Shown: in pieces, positions 53,910 to 63,104 of the stretch
How the letters are laid out: each line of letters begins with the position of its first letter
How positions within the stretch are numbered: the first letter of the stretch is position 1
NCBI GenBank assembly: GCA_009731375.1
Contig: BJOX01000216.1
Span: forward strand, 652,884 to 716,883
DNA: 64,000 nt
Reading direction: 5' to 3'
DNA from: Paulinella micropora
Taxonomy: Eukaryota > Cercozoa > Imbricatea > Euglyphida
Position numbers and translations under genes: made by a program
Notes under the pieces: model-generated
Database searches by the model: none
Told to the model about the DNA's origin: nothing
Seen by the model: only the letters and a program-made list of their open reading frames with translations

Positions 53910-56099
53910 GTGACGCCATCGGTTACGCCCACGCGCTCGCTGTCCGCGTCTGTCACGCCCACCCGCTCGAGTTCGGTCACGCAGACGCCGACGCGTTCTG
54001 TCACGCCATCCGCTTCCATGACGCCATCAGCTTCGGTGACGCCGACCATATCAGTGACGCCATCCGCTTCCATGACGTCGTCGGTGTCGCAGTCAGCGAC
54101 GCGGTCCGTGACGCCCACGCTATCCGTGACGTCGTCAGTGTCGCAGTCAGCGACGCGGTCCGTGACGCCGTCCGTGACGCCGTCCGTGACGCCGTCCGTG
54201 ACACCCACGATATCTGTGACGCCGGCTATTTCTGTCACGCTGTCCGTGACGCGCTCGCCGACCATCTCAACGTCGCCGGCCATTTCCGTGACGTCCACAC
54301 GCTCGCGGACACCCTCAATCACGCCTACGCCGCCGATAAACGAGTGCGTGGCCTGGCGCAGTAACTGTGACGATGTGCTAGAGTTCATGGACTTCGCGGA
54401 CTATTCATATACCTATAGCTCTAACACATATTCTATTGGTAGCTCTACTCAATATGGTCTGGGGTGGGCCTCCTGGAAGGCCTTCACCAGCGTTGCCGGC
54501 AATTATTGGCAAACGAGTCAAGCAACGTATAACAGTGCAGGAAATTATGGTTATGCTGTGCCTAATACCGGCGGCCTCTTGGGTGAGTACTTGGAAATCG
54601 CAGCCATGACGGCGTTTGTCGTGACCCAAATTGTCCTGGCTGCGATTGATGTGTTCCCGCCCACGAGTTTTGCGCTGCTGGCGTCCAACAACGGAGGAAC
54701 GCAGTGGACGAACCTGTACCAATCCTCTGTGGATCCCTTTACTTTCCTGGGCGAGCGGCGCACGTACCAGATAGCGCAGCCCGGCAGTTACCCGCTGTAC
54801 CGGTTCGTCGCCCTGACTATGCCCGCAGGCTCTGGCGCTCGTTTTGGACAGATCGGCAGGCTGTTCTTGAGGACCTGGTGCTGTCCTGCGTGCGCCAACA
54901 CGCCCACCGAAAGTTACACCTGCACCTGCGACGCGGGCTGGGCGGGCGGGGGGCTCGGCAAAGGCTGCATCCACTACGAAGTGTGTCGGGACTATACGAG
55001 CAATTGCGATACCTCCTTCCATCAGGCGTGGACTTCCAACACGCTGGGTTCTTGGACAGCGACCGCCAGCAGCAATGCCTCGTCGGTCTACACGCTGCTC
55101 GGGACAGACACCGCTAGTTCCAACACTTGGTCGTCGGCCGCCGCCTACAGCACAGCGGATGGGACGTACACGGGGGGGCAGAGCACGACGGGCATCGCGG
55201 GCGAGTGGGTGCAGGTAGCCAACACGGCCGCGGTGGCCCTGACCAGCTACTCCTTCGGCTGCAGGTACGTGAGCGGTGGTAGCACGGCGTGCCCGGGCCA
55301 TCCCGTGAGCTTTGCGCTCTTAGGCAGCCGGGACGCGGTGTCGTGGGACAGTTTGTCGACCATAAGCAATGCGCAGGCCCTGGTGCAAGGGCACGAGCGC
55401 ACTTACAAAGTAGCGCCGGGTCCGTACTTGTACTACAGGTTAGTGATCACCAAGATCCAACCGGCCGCTAGCGGACGGGCTACGATGGCGGATGTGTACT
55501 TTCGCGTGTGGTGCTGCCCCTCTTGTACAAAAACAGGCGGGGTTAGCTATACTTGCGCCTGCGCTAGCGGCTGGTACGGCGCGGCGTCAACGGGCTGCTT
55601 TTACGGGGCCTGTAGCTCTCACAAGACAAGCGGAGTGCTCTATAGCTCAGGTAACCTGGTCTATGGCTGCCCCGCGAGCTTCACTACCCGCGGGCTTTTC
55701 GTAAGTTCAACTGTGAACACTGGGCAGAGCGGCGACCCTTATCTGCGGGGGAATACTTCCGGGGGCGCGTGCAATTATGGCTGGCACATTTTGACTAAAA
55801 GAGAATACACCCTCTCCAATCTTGTCGATGCCCAATACTACGTCATTGCCGCTGGCTACTGTGCCTACAACAACGGATTTGAAGAGCTAAACGGGGTCGG
55901 ACCCGCAGGAGGCTCAGCTTGCTTTGACTTAAGCAATGCAATGATTGACAAGTATTGGGAACCTCTAACGTCAGGGCTTTTCCTGAATTTGCCGTCCCTG
56001 TTTATGTGGACCGGCGGAGCCGTCAAAACCAGAGCGGCCGAGCAAATCAACAAGACCAATTACATGCTGCACGGTGTCTTGTGTGCTCGGAATTTCTAA
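53910..56099 (+). CDS. Giant surface protein B, part 2
   Basis: 729 codons to TAA at 56097-56099; the first codon (GTG) is inside the EGF-like end and is not a true start. A Thr/Ser/Pro stalk (SVTPTRSLSASVTPT) is followed by a discoidin-like domain (WASWKAFTSVAGNYWQTS, YLEIAAMTAFVVTQIV, FALLASNNGGTQWTNLY), an EGF-like unit (PTESYTCTCDAGWAGGG), a second discoidin-like domain (CDTSFHQAWTSNTLGSWT) and a Cys-rich tail (GCFYGACSSHKTSGV, GACNYGWHIL) with a jelly-roll-like feel. The truncated copy at 48238 matches from the EGF-like unit on. The 3' UTR is also shared. Confidence 0.76.
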   Translation: MTPSVTPTRSLSASVTPTRSSSVTQTPTRSVTPSASMTPSASVTPTISVTPSASMTSSVSQSATRSVTPTLSVTSSVSQSATRSVTPSVTPSVTPSVTPTISVTPAISVTLSVTRSPTISTSPAISVTSTRSRTPSITPTPPINECVAWRSNCDDVLEFMDFADYSYTYSSNTYSIGSSTQYGLGWASWKAFTSVAGNYWQTSQATYNSAGNYGYAVPNTGGLLGEYLEIAAMTAFVVTQIVLAAIDVFPPTSFALLASNNGGTQWTNLYQSSVDPFTFLGERRTYQIAQPGSYPLYRFVALTMPAGSGARFGQIGRLFLRTWCCPACANTPTESYTCTCDAGWAGGGLGKGCIHYEVCRDYTSNCDTSFHQAWTSNTLGSWTATASSNASSVYTLLGTDTASSNTWSSAAAYSTADGTYTGGQSTTGIAGEWVQVANTAAVALTSYSFGCRYVSGGSTACPGHPVSFALLGSRDAVSWDSLSTISNAQALVQGHERTYKVAPGPYLYYRLVITKIQPAASGRATMADVYFRVWCCPSCTKTGGVSYTCACASGWYGAASTGCFYGACSSHKTSGVLYSSGNLVYGCPASFTTRGLFVSSTVNTGQSGDPYLRGNTSGGACNYGWHILTKREYTLSNLVDAQYYVIAAGYCAYNNGFEELNGVGPAGGSACFDLSNAMIDKYWEPLTSGLFLNLPSLFMWTGGAVKTRAAEQINKTNYMLHGVLCARNF

Positions 56100-56105
56100 G
56101 CGCGT

Positions 56106-56330
56106 GCTGCACGGTGTCTTCAAGCACAGGCTATGAATGCCACGTACAGTTTTAATATTGTAGAGTAAAAAGAAAAGACATGTATAAACAATTTTAAAGG
56201 GAGAGCCTTGGTTTTATTAAAATAAACTAACAACTAATACCCTCCCCCCCCCTCCCCAGCTCTTCTCTCTTCCCTCGTGCCCTCCTTTAGTGTCCCCCCC
56301 CCCCCGCGCGAAGCCCTGCGCCAGCGGAGG
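56106..56330. repeat. 3' UTR copy, C-runs and degenerate palindrome before protein C
   Basis: 56106-56248 repeats 49558-49700. Next come C-runs to about 56305, then agccctgcgccagcggaggg, a degenerate form of the AGCCCGC hairpin, directly before the shared promoter. The same order (C-run, agcccc/agccct, TATA) precedes genes A and B. Confidence 0.75.
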
Positions 56331-56335
56331 GTGGC

Positions 56336-56366
56336 GTATATCTAACAATATTGAGATAGAAAAAAG
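56336..56366 (+). promoter_or_regulatory. Shared promoter and leader of surface protein C
   Basis: gtatatctaacaatattgag then atagaaaaaag before the ATG at 56367, nearly identical to 49800-49831. Confidence 0.65.
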
Positions 56367-59300
56367 ATGGAGATGATGATGATGATGCAGTCGAAACTAG
56401 TTTCCGGCGGCCTCCCAGGGTGGCCGCGCGTGTTGCTAGCCTCCTTGCTGCCACTGCTGTTGCACGCGTATTGCCCGTATGATCCCTCGTCTGCTAAGCC
56501 CGGCGATTTGGTGCTGGAGCTGTCGGTGGGCGCGGCGGGCGACAACTGGACGCTGCCGGCCGCCGGCGCCAACGGGGCAGCCGCGGCTGCCAGGAGGCGC
56601 AGGCGAGCGTCTGCGTCGGTAGCCGGTGTGTGGGAGGTTTTTTGGGAGCAGGGAGGGGCCGCGCAGCAGTGCAGCGCGCAGCTGGGGCCGTGCAGCCACA
56701 CCTTTACCGACGGCGGCGTGTTCTTGGTAGTAGTGCGCGGCCGGCTGCAGGCGTGGGCTATGACCTTGGATTGGCGAGCCCAACACGGCGGCAGCGGCCG
56801 GGTAGCCTTGCGCAAGGTGCTGCAGTGGGGCGGGCTGCAGCTCGCGGCCGAGACGGGGCAACACTTCTACGGCGAGACGGCGCTGGAGTGGCTGCCGCCC
56901 CTGGACCAGCTGGACACGACAGGTTTGCAGAGCCTGGCGTTCAGCTTCGCGGGGCTGTCGCGGGCCGCGTGCTTCGACGTGTCGGGGCTGCAGGTGCGTG
57001 CGTCGCTGACCAGCACGCGCGCGACCTTTGCGGACTCGCCGTGCCTCAAGTTTGCCAACGTCACGAGCTGGGACCTATCGCGCGTGCTAGATATGGCGTA
57101 CATGTTCCGCGGCACGCAGGCCACTTCGTTGCCCGGGCTGGCAAGCTGGAACATGTCGCAGGTCGTGAACACCAGCGGCATGTTTGCGGACGCATCCCTG
57201 CTCGGGGCGGACCTGTCTCGCTGGAGGCCAGACAGCCTGCAAGACGCCAGCGGCATGCTGTCCGGCGCTCCCGCGCTGGTGCAGAACCTGAACAACTGGA
57301 CCATAGCGCCCATGGAGCCGGAGGCCACCGCGGCCTTCTGCGAGGGCCTAGCGCGCGGGTCTATACTGCAAAAGTCCCAGGCTCCCCGAGCGTGCATAGA
57401 CAGCTGGACTTCCCAGAGCCCTTCTGCTTCGTTTTCGCGCTCTAGCTCGCCGTCTCTGTCGGGCTCAGCGTCGGTGACTAGCACGGCCTCTGTGACAAGC
57501 TCGGAGTCGCCGACCAGTTCGGAGTCGCTGTCCAGCTCGGCGTCGCCGACCAGCTCGGAGTCGCTGTCCAGCTCGGAGTCGCCGACCAGCTCGGAGTCGC
57601 TGTCCAGCTCGGTGTCGGTGTCCAGCTCGGCGTCGCTGTCCAGCTCGGAGTCGCCGACCAGCTCGGAGTCGCTGTCCAGTTCGGCGTCGCTGACTAGCTC
57701 GGTGTCAGTGTCCAGCTCGGCGTCGCTGACCAGCTCCGTGTCAGTGTCCAGCTCGGTGTCACTGTCCAGCTCGGTGTCAGTGTCCAGCTCGGTGTCGGTA
57801 TCCAGCTCGGTGTCGCTGTCCAGCTCGGTGTCGCGGACCGGTTCGGCTTCGCTATCCAGCTCTGCGTCGCTGACAGGCTCGGCGTCCCTGACGGGCTCTG
57901 CGTCCCTGACCGGCTCGGCGTCGCTGACCAGCTCGGTGTCGGTGTCCAGCTCGGTGTCGCGGACCAGCTCGGTGTCGCTGTCCGGCTCGGCGTCGCGTTC
58001 CAGCTCTGCATCACTGACCGGCTCGGTGTCGCTGTCCAGCTCGGCGTCCCTGACCGGCTCGGTGTCCCTGACCGGCTCGGTGTCGCTGACCAGTTCGGCG
58101 TCCGTGTCGGGGTCGGTGTCAGTGACGGGGTCGAGCTCTTTGTCTCTGTCTAGCTCAGTGTCATCCACTACCTCCAACTCAATGACGTCGACCAGCTCGG
58201 CGACGCCAACGCGCAGCCCCAGCGCGACCATCACCCCGACACAGACGCCCACGAGGAGTCTCACCAGTTCCAACACTGTCAGCATAAGCCCGAGCGTCAG
58301 CAGCTCCAGAAGCCCCTGCTTCTATTTTAGACAGAGCAGCGGAGGCTGTGGGGCGACCTATCCAGTCCCGCCGACCTTAAACCTGGGGCTGGACTGGACA
58401 GTCCGCAATAACGCGGGAGGCGATCCACGTAACTTTATCGTCACGAATATAGGCAACCTGGAGTTCAACGTTGCGTATTGTGCGACCAATGGTGCCAGCT
58501 ACAGTTATTTTACTATTAGGCACACAGTTGTCGCCGGAGGCGACCCGGTCATCCTCAGAGCCAACCAAGTATACGGATACACCCTGAACATCGCCAACGT
58601 GAACTCAGTAGTTTATAATATTTACGTCAGAGTCTATTCCACCCAAAGCGCTTCAAGCACCGTGTTTAGTGGTAGCTTGTACGGCTCTGCGACTATCCAC
58701 GGCGCGGAACAAAGAAGCTATAACTTTTCCCAACTACTCTCCGGAGACAAAGAGCTAGCTACGATCGATGTCCTGGTGGAGAATGGCAACAGCATGTATC
58801 CCACGCTCTGGTGCTCGCCGGCCTTGAAGCTCCGACTTTCCAGCTTCGGTCTTACCACCTGGCCGTCACCCTCCGCGAGCCCCTCGCTCACTCCGAGCCC
58901 CTCGCTCACTCCGACGGCGACCGTGTCCGTGACGCCCACCGTGACGCCCACCGTGACGCCTACCGTGACGCCGACGATATCTGTGTTGCCGGACATCAAT
59001 GAGTGTGCCCGCCCGGACAATGGCGGCTGCGGGGTCAACGGGGTCTGCACCAACACCTACGGCAGCTACACTTGCACGTGCGACGCTGGCTATACCCAGA
59101 CCGGCACACAGACGCTCACGTCAGCCAGCAACCTGCACGGTTGGGTCGTGACCGTTAGCAGCGGTAGCAGTGCAAGCTCTGCTACGGACAACAGCGCTAC
59201 AAGTTTTTGGACTTCGTCGGGCAGTAATAATTACGGTACAAGCATCAGCGGCAACGTTTGTACCAACACTGCGACTTCGCCCGTTACTGTGGCCAACAAC

Positions 59301-59717
59301 ACAAACTATTTCGGCGAATATGTGCAAGTAAAACAGTCACTAGGCAGCTTCGCCAAGCTCTTATCAGTCGCCGTGATCAGCACGTCGGGTGCTACCTACC
59401 CCCGCCCCATCAATAATTGCCCTACTGTCTGCAATATGATCGGCGCGGTGTCGGAGTTGGTGGTGCTAGGATCTACGGACGGTGGTACGAGCTGGACCTA
59501 TCTGGGCGCGAGCGGTACCTGGAGCGGGTGGACTCAAGGGCAGACCAAAACCGCGAGCCTTACCCTAAACCAGGATTATAACGCCTACCGCTTTGTCGTG
59601 ATTAGGAACTTCCTGGCCTACACCACCGCCGGTTCAATCTGTGAAAGAATCGTGTTTTTGGGTGACGTGAGGGTCACGCTGAACGTGCCGAGGTGCATCC
59701 CAGTGGGACGGCGCTAA
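56367..59717 (+). CDS. Giant surface protein C, 1,116 aa
   Basis: The ATG at 56367 begins MEMMMMMQSKLV. The signal/anchor, Trp/Gly-rich domain and DUF285-like region ([34 protein letters not shown]) follow as in A and B, with more amino-acid changes. The stalk (residues 355-640) uses SLSSSES and SLTGSAS units. A beta-rich Cys domain (CFYFRQSSGGCGATYP through TLWCSPALKLRL) comes next, unique to this member. Then come a short Pro/Thr linker (VTPTVTPTVTPTIS), an EGF-like domain (DINECARPDNGGCGVNGVC) and a discoidin-like domain (GEYVQVKQSLGSFAKLL, LVVLGSTDGGTSWTYL). The frame is intact, so this copy shows the normal architecture of the family. Confidence 0.85.
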   Translation: MEMMMMMQSKLVSGGLPGWPRVLLASLLPLLLHAYCPYDPSSAKPGDLVLELSVGAAGDNWTLPAAGANGAAAAARRRRRASASVAGVWEVFWEQGGAAQQCSAQLGPCSHTFTDGGVFLVVVRGRLQAWAMTLDWRAQHGGSGRVALRKVLQWGGLQLAAETGQHFYGETALEWLPPLDQLDTTGLQSLAFSFAGLSRAACFDVSGLQVRASLTSTRATFADSPCLKFANVTSWDLSRVLDMAYMFRGTQATSLPGLASWNMSQVVNTSGMFADASLLGADLSRWRPDSLQDASGMLSGAPALVQNLNNWTIAPMEPEATAAFCEGLARGSILQKSQAPRACIDSWTSQSPSASFSRSSSPSLSGSASVTSTASVTSSESPTSSESLSSSASPTSSESLSSSESPTSSESLSSSVSVSSSASLSSSESPTSSESLSSSASLTSSVSVSSSASLTSSVSVSSSVSLSSSVSVSSSVSVSSSVSLSSSVSRTGSASLSSSASLTGSASLTGSASLTGSASLTSSVSVSSSVSRTSSVSLSGSASRSSSASLTGSVSLSSSASLTGSVSLTGSVSLTSSASVSGSVSVTGSSSLSLSSSVSSTTSNSMTSTSSATPTRSPSATITPTQTPTRSLTSSNTVSISPSVSSSRSPCFYFRQSSGGCGATYPVPPTLNLGLDWTVRNNAGGDPRNFIVTNIGNLEFNVAYCATNGASYSYFTIRHTVVAGGDPVILRANQVYGYTLNIANVNSVVYNIYVRVYSTQSASSTVFSGSLYGSATIHGAEQRSYNFSQLLSGDKELATIDVLVENGNSMYPTLWCSPALKLRLSSFGLTTWPSPSASPSLTPSPSLTPTATVSVTPTVTPTVTPTVTPTISVLPDINECARPDNGGCGVNGVCTNTYGSYTCTCDAGYTQTGTQTLTSASNLHGWVVTVSSGSSASSATDNSATSFWTSSGSNNYGTSISGNVCTNTATSPVTVANNTNYFGEYVQVKQSLGSFAKLLSVAVISTSGATYPRPINNCPTVCNMIGAVSELVVLGSTDGGTSWTYLGASGTWSGWTQGQTKTASLTLNQDYNAYRFVVIRNFLAYTTAGSICERIVFLGDVRVTLNVPRCIPVGRR
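57420..58230. repeat. Ser-rich stalk of protein C
   Basis: 18-bp units of the type ctgtccagctcggagtcg, with ctgacc/accagc variants. There is no long higher-order unit, but ctgtccagctcggagtcgcc recurs four times in 57530-57680. Confidence 0.85.
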
Positions 59718-59828
59718 TATGCGCAAGCCCCTGCTTCTATTCTCGCCCACGACATCTGTGACCCCAACGAAATCAGTGACTCTGTCCGTGACGCCGACCC
59801 GTTTCTACTACGCCATCGAAGTCCTGTA

Positions 59829-59900
59829 CGTAGCGGCACCTGCCGCTCCTCTCGCTTTCGCTTTCGTGCTTCCTTGTATATTTTTTTCAAGGCCCGCACT
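59829..59900 (-). pseudogene. Remnant of the Cys-rich protein at the right edge
   Basis: About 70 bp aligns with 63190-63262 (tcgctttcgtgcttccttgt against tcgcttttgtgcttccttgt, then ttttttcaaggccc in both). Only the Lys/Glu-rich stretch is left. Confidence 0.6.
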
Positions 59901-60079
59901 CTGCCCTATTCTACATGACTCGTGCGTAATCGCACGGAAAGCTAGGACTGCGGAAGATTCTGTGTGCGCGACAGGCAGATACCGACGACGTAGTCAACAT
60001 TTATTAAAAGATGTACAGCGGGAGCATCCAAAAGAGCCCTGAGAGAGAGAGAGAGAGAGAGAGAGGCAGGGGGGACGGG

Positions 60080-60110
60080 GTACACGTAGTAATCTAGTAA
60101 TATCTATAGC
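60080..60110 (+). promoter_or_regulatory. Promoter region of surface protein D
   Basis: tacacgtagtaatctagtaa then tatctatag lies 8-37 nt before the ATG at 60117. It resembles the A-type leader (tacatatagtaatatatg) more than the B/C type. Confidence 0.45.
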
Positions 60111-60116
60111 AGAGAG

Positions 60117-62591
60117 ATGCACGCCCGGCTATTTTCCTGTAGCTTCAGCTCCTTAGGGTGGCCGCGTGTTCTGCTGGCGGCCTTGCTGCCGTTGCTGTTG
60201 CGCGCGTATTGCCCGTATGATCCAGCTGTGGCTACGCCCGGCGACCTGGTGCTGGAGCTGTCGGTGATCGCGGCGGGCGACAACTGGACGCTGCCCGCCG
60301 CCGGCGCCAACGGGGCCGCCATGGCTCGGCGGCGCAGGCGCGTGACTGCGTCGGAGCCCTATGTGTGGGAGGTATTTTGGGAGCAGGGAGGGGCCGCGCA
60401 GCAGTGCAGCGCGCTGCTGGGGCCGTGCAGCCATACTTTTACCGACGGCGGTGTGTTCTTGGTGGTCGTGCGCGGCCGGCTGCCGGCGTGGGCTATGACC
60501 TCGGATTGGCGCTCCCAGCACGGCGGTGGCGGCCGGGTAGCCCTGCGCAAGGTGTTGCAGTGGGGCGGGCTGCGGCTCGCGGCCGAGACGGGGCAACACT
60601 TCTACGGCGAGACGGCGCTGGAGTGGCTGCCCCCCCTGGACCAGCTGGACACGACGGGCTTGCAGAGCCTGGCCTTCAGCTTCGCGGGGCTGTCGCGGGC
60701 CGCGTGCTTCGACGTGTCGGGTCTGCGGGTGCGTGCGTCGCTGACCAGCACGCGCGCGGCCTTTGCGGACTCGCCGTGCCTCAAGTTTGCCAACATCACG
60801 AGCTGGGACCTATCGCGCGTGCTAGACACGGCTTACATGTTCCGCGGCACGCAGGCCACTGCGCTGCCCGGGCTGGCCAGCTGGAACATGTCGCGGGTCG
60901 TGAACGCCAGCGGCATGTTTGCGGACGCGTCGCTGCTCGGGGCGGACTTGTCTCGCTGGAGGCCAGACAGCCTGCGAGAAGCCAGCGGCATGCTGTCCGG
61001 CGCGCCGGCGCTGGTGCCGGACCTGAGCAACTGGACGGTAGCGCCCATGGACTCGGAGGCCACCGCGGCATTCTGCCAAGGGCTGCTACGGGGCTCCGCG
61101 CTTAGCGAGAGGCAGGCCCCCCGGGCGTGCGTGAGCTCTGCGTCAGTGACCTGCTCAGTCTCTTCGTCTAGTTCGCCCTCGGCGACCAGCTCGGTGTCCC
61201 TGTCCAGCTCTTCCTCGGCGACCAGTTCGGTGTCTCTGTCGAGCTCGGCCTCGGTGACCAGCTCGGCGTCCCTGTCGAGCTCGGCCTCGGTGACCAGCTC
61301 GGTGTCCCTGTCGAGCTCGCCCTCGGTGACTAGCTCAGTGTCCTTGTCGAGCTCGGCCTCGGTGACCAGCTCGGTGTCACTGTCGAGCTCGCCCTCGGCG
61401 ACCAGTTCGGTGTCCCTGTCGAGCTCGCCTTCGGCGACCAGTTCGGTGTCCCTGTCGAGCTCGGCCTCGGTGACCAGCTCGGTGTCCCTGTCAAGCTCGC
61501 CCTCGGTGACTAGCTCAGTGTCCTTGTCGAGCTCGGCCTCGGTGACCGGTTCGCGCTCCCTGTCGAGCTCTCCCTCGATGACCAGCTCGGTGTCCCTGTC
61601 GAGCTCACCCTCGATGACCAGCTCAGTATCCCTGTCGAGCACGCCCTCGGTGACCAGCTCAGTGTCCTTGTCGAGCTCGGCCTCGCTGACCGGTTCGCGC
61701 TCCCTGTCGAGCTCGCCCTCGGTGACCAGCTCGGTGTCCTTGTCCAGCTCGCCCTCGGTGACAAGCTCAGTGTCCTTGTCGAGCTCGGTGTCACCGACTG
61801 CCACGAGCTCCGTAACGCCGACCCGTTCCGGGACGCCGACCGGGACGCCGACCGGGACGCCGACGCGTTCTGGGACACCAACCGTTTCCACTACGCCATC
61901 GCGCTTCTGCGCAACCAACTATTTTATCACCTTAACCTTCAGCACCGGTGTCAATTCGAACGCCAACACGGGCTGGGGCGTGTCTGCATTTTCCAATAAT
62001 GCCGTTGCAAGCTATGCCATGGATTCTGACATAGCCACCACCTACATAAGCACCACTACCAGCGACTACATCACGCTGTCTACGTCCGACACCGCCAGAA
62101 ATTTGTTTTATTGCCGAACGAGCAAAACATCACACACGATCCTGAATGTACCGAACGGTGTGCCGAGCTCCGTCACGGGACAGATACTGCTCTTGCAGTC
62201 ATCAACGACCGCCGCCAGAATTTCAACCATCTACCTTTGCTCTACGGTGCCGGGGGCCAGCCAAGAATACGCGGGCCCCGCGGCGCTGTACGTAGCGGGT
62301 TCTAACGATGGCACCAATTGGTACTACATCAGATACTACAGCAATACAAATCTAGACTTGAGCGGTGGCAACGTCAATACTGGCACGAGCGCGTACTGCA
62401 CGCAAATTTCTGATCTAGAATTTGCTAACCCTTATCAGTACTACCTGCGCTATAAGCTCATCATTCCCTTGATGTTCTATAAGCTGCCCACGGGCCAGAC
62501 GGGGTGCGCTTCAGGCAACGCCTTCGGAGCAGCGGCCCGTGTGCCTACGCTGCATGTGAGAGTTTGCCACCAGACGTGGTGCACACCCTAG
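60117..62591 (+). CDS. Giant surface protein D, 824 aa
   Basis: The ATG at 60117 (MHARLFSCSFSSLGWPR). The signal/anchor ([15 protein letters not shown]), Trp/Gly-rich domain and DUF285-like repeats ([17 protein letters not shown]) match the family. The stalk (residues 340-590) uses SVSLSSSPSVTSS units and ends in Thr/Gly/Pro units (TPTGTPTGTPTRSG). The C-terminal 225 residues form a Cys-containing beta-rich domain (FCATNYFITLTFSTGVNSN, ITLSTSDTARNLFYC, YVAGSNDGTNWYYIRYYS) that recalls a discoidin-like fold but has no EGF unit. So the N-terminal half is constant and the tip differs again. The frame is intact. ATTAAA lies 30 nt after the stop. Confidence 0.85.
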   Translation: MHARLFSCSFSSLGWPRVLLAALLPLLLRAYCPYDPAVATPGDLVLELSVIAAGDNWTLPAAGANGAAMARRRRRVTASEPYVWEVFWEQGGAAQQCSALLGPCSHTFTDGGVFLVVVRGRLPAWAMTSDWRSQHGGGGRVALRKVLQWGGLRLAAETGQHFYGETALEWLPPLDQLDTTGLQSLAFSFAGLSRAACFDVSGLRVRASLTSTRAAFADSPCLKFANITSWDLSRVLDTAYMFRGTQATALPGLASWNMSRVVNASGMFADASLLGADLSRWRPDSLREASGMLSGAPALVPDLSNWTVAPMDSEATAAFCQGLLRGSALSERQAPRACVSSASVTCSVSSSSSPSATSSVSLSSSSSATSSVSLSSSASVTSSASLSSSASVTSSVSLSSSPSVTSSVSLSSSASVTSSVSLSSSPSATSSVSLSSSPSATSSVSLSSSASVTSSVSLSSSPSVTSSVSLSSSASVTGSRSLSSSPSMTSSVSLSSSPSMTSSVSLSSTPSVTSSVSLSSSASLTGSRSLSSSPSVTSSVSLSSSPSVTSSVSLSSSVSPTATSSVTPTRSGTPTGTPTGTPTRSGTPTVSTTPSRFCATNYFITLTFSTGVNSNANTGWGVSAFSNNAVASYAMDSDIATTYISTTTSDYITLSTSDTARNLFYCRTSKTSHTILNVPNGVPSSVTGQILLLQSSTTAARISTIYLCSTVPGASQEYAGPAALYVAGSNDGTNWYYIRYYSNTNLDLSGGNVNTGTSAYCTQISDLEFANPYQYYLRYKLIIPLMFYKLPTGQTGCASGNAFGAAARVPTLHVRVCHQTWCTP
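61135..61800. repeat. Ser-rich stalk of protein D
   Basis: 18-bp units such as gtgaccagctcggtgtcc and ctgtcgagctcggcctcg alternate, giving a 36-bp period SVTSSVSLSSSA, with over 15 repeats. Confidence 0.85.
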
Positions 62592-63104
62592 CCAGCTCTG
62601 CTTTGCGGACTGGAGAGTTTTATTATTAAATACAAGTTTTTTGTGTTGTAGCACTGCCCGGCAGGACCTAGCACTATTGCCCCTGCTCAGGCCGTATCCC
62701 GGCCTCGCCTGCGTGGGACTGAGCGGGGCAGAAGGGAGGAGGGGGGGGGGGGGGGCCCCCCCCCCCCCCCTNNNNNNNNNNAAGGACCACCCCTCGGGTG
62801 GGGTAAAGAATTGTGTGCATGAAAGAAAAAAAAACTAATTTAATGAAGCTAGACAAAATACTTGCTAGTCTCCTGCCAAAGCCCTTTGACAGAACCACGC
62901 CGAGTGGCAGTGCGCTGGCTGCACTGCCACTGTCTGGCGCACGGAAATCCAGCGTGCGCCTGCAACACACACAGGGAAGGAGGCATAAGTGGGTTTCGAA
63001 AATGCTGATGCTGCAAGAAAGCAGTAGCAGGCCTTTGGATAAAAATGAGCATGAATATATCCAAAAACTTACCTCTTGAACATCCTGGTTGTTCTGGTTC
63101 TTAC
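62592..63104. other. Intergenic region with gap, G/C run and inverted repeats
   Basis: A G-run/C-run block at 62739-62771 leads into 10 N (62772-62781). Hairpins follow: agtggcagtgc/gcactgccact (62903-62931) and ggcgcac/gtgcgcc (about 62936-62960). An inverted repeat spans the gene end: cctttggataaaaatgag near 63031 and ctcattttttatccaaagg near 63106. No ORF is convincing. Confidence 0.65.

Larger units (their letters stand above)
59718..60116. other. Spacer with a stalk scrap and a remnant of the right-edge gene
   Basis: 59723-59745 (cccctgcttctattctcgcc) resembles 58312, and 59755-59810 looks like a piece of Thr/Pro stalk. 59830-59900 on the minus strand encodes ALKKIYKEARKRKREERQ, matching ALKKKYKEAQKRKGEEQQ of the protein at 63105. 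ttattaaaag lies at 60001 and (GA)n at 60043-60065. No intact gene is seen. Confidence 0.6.
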
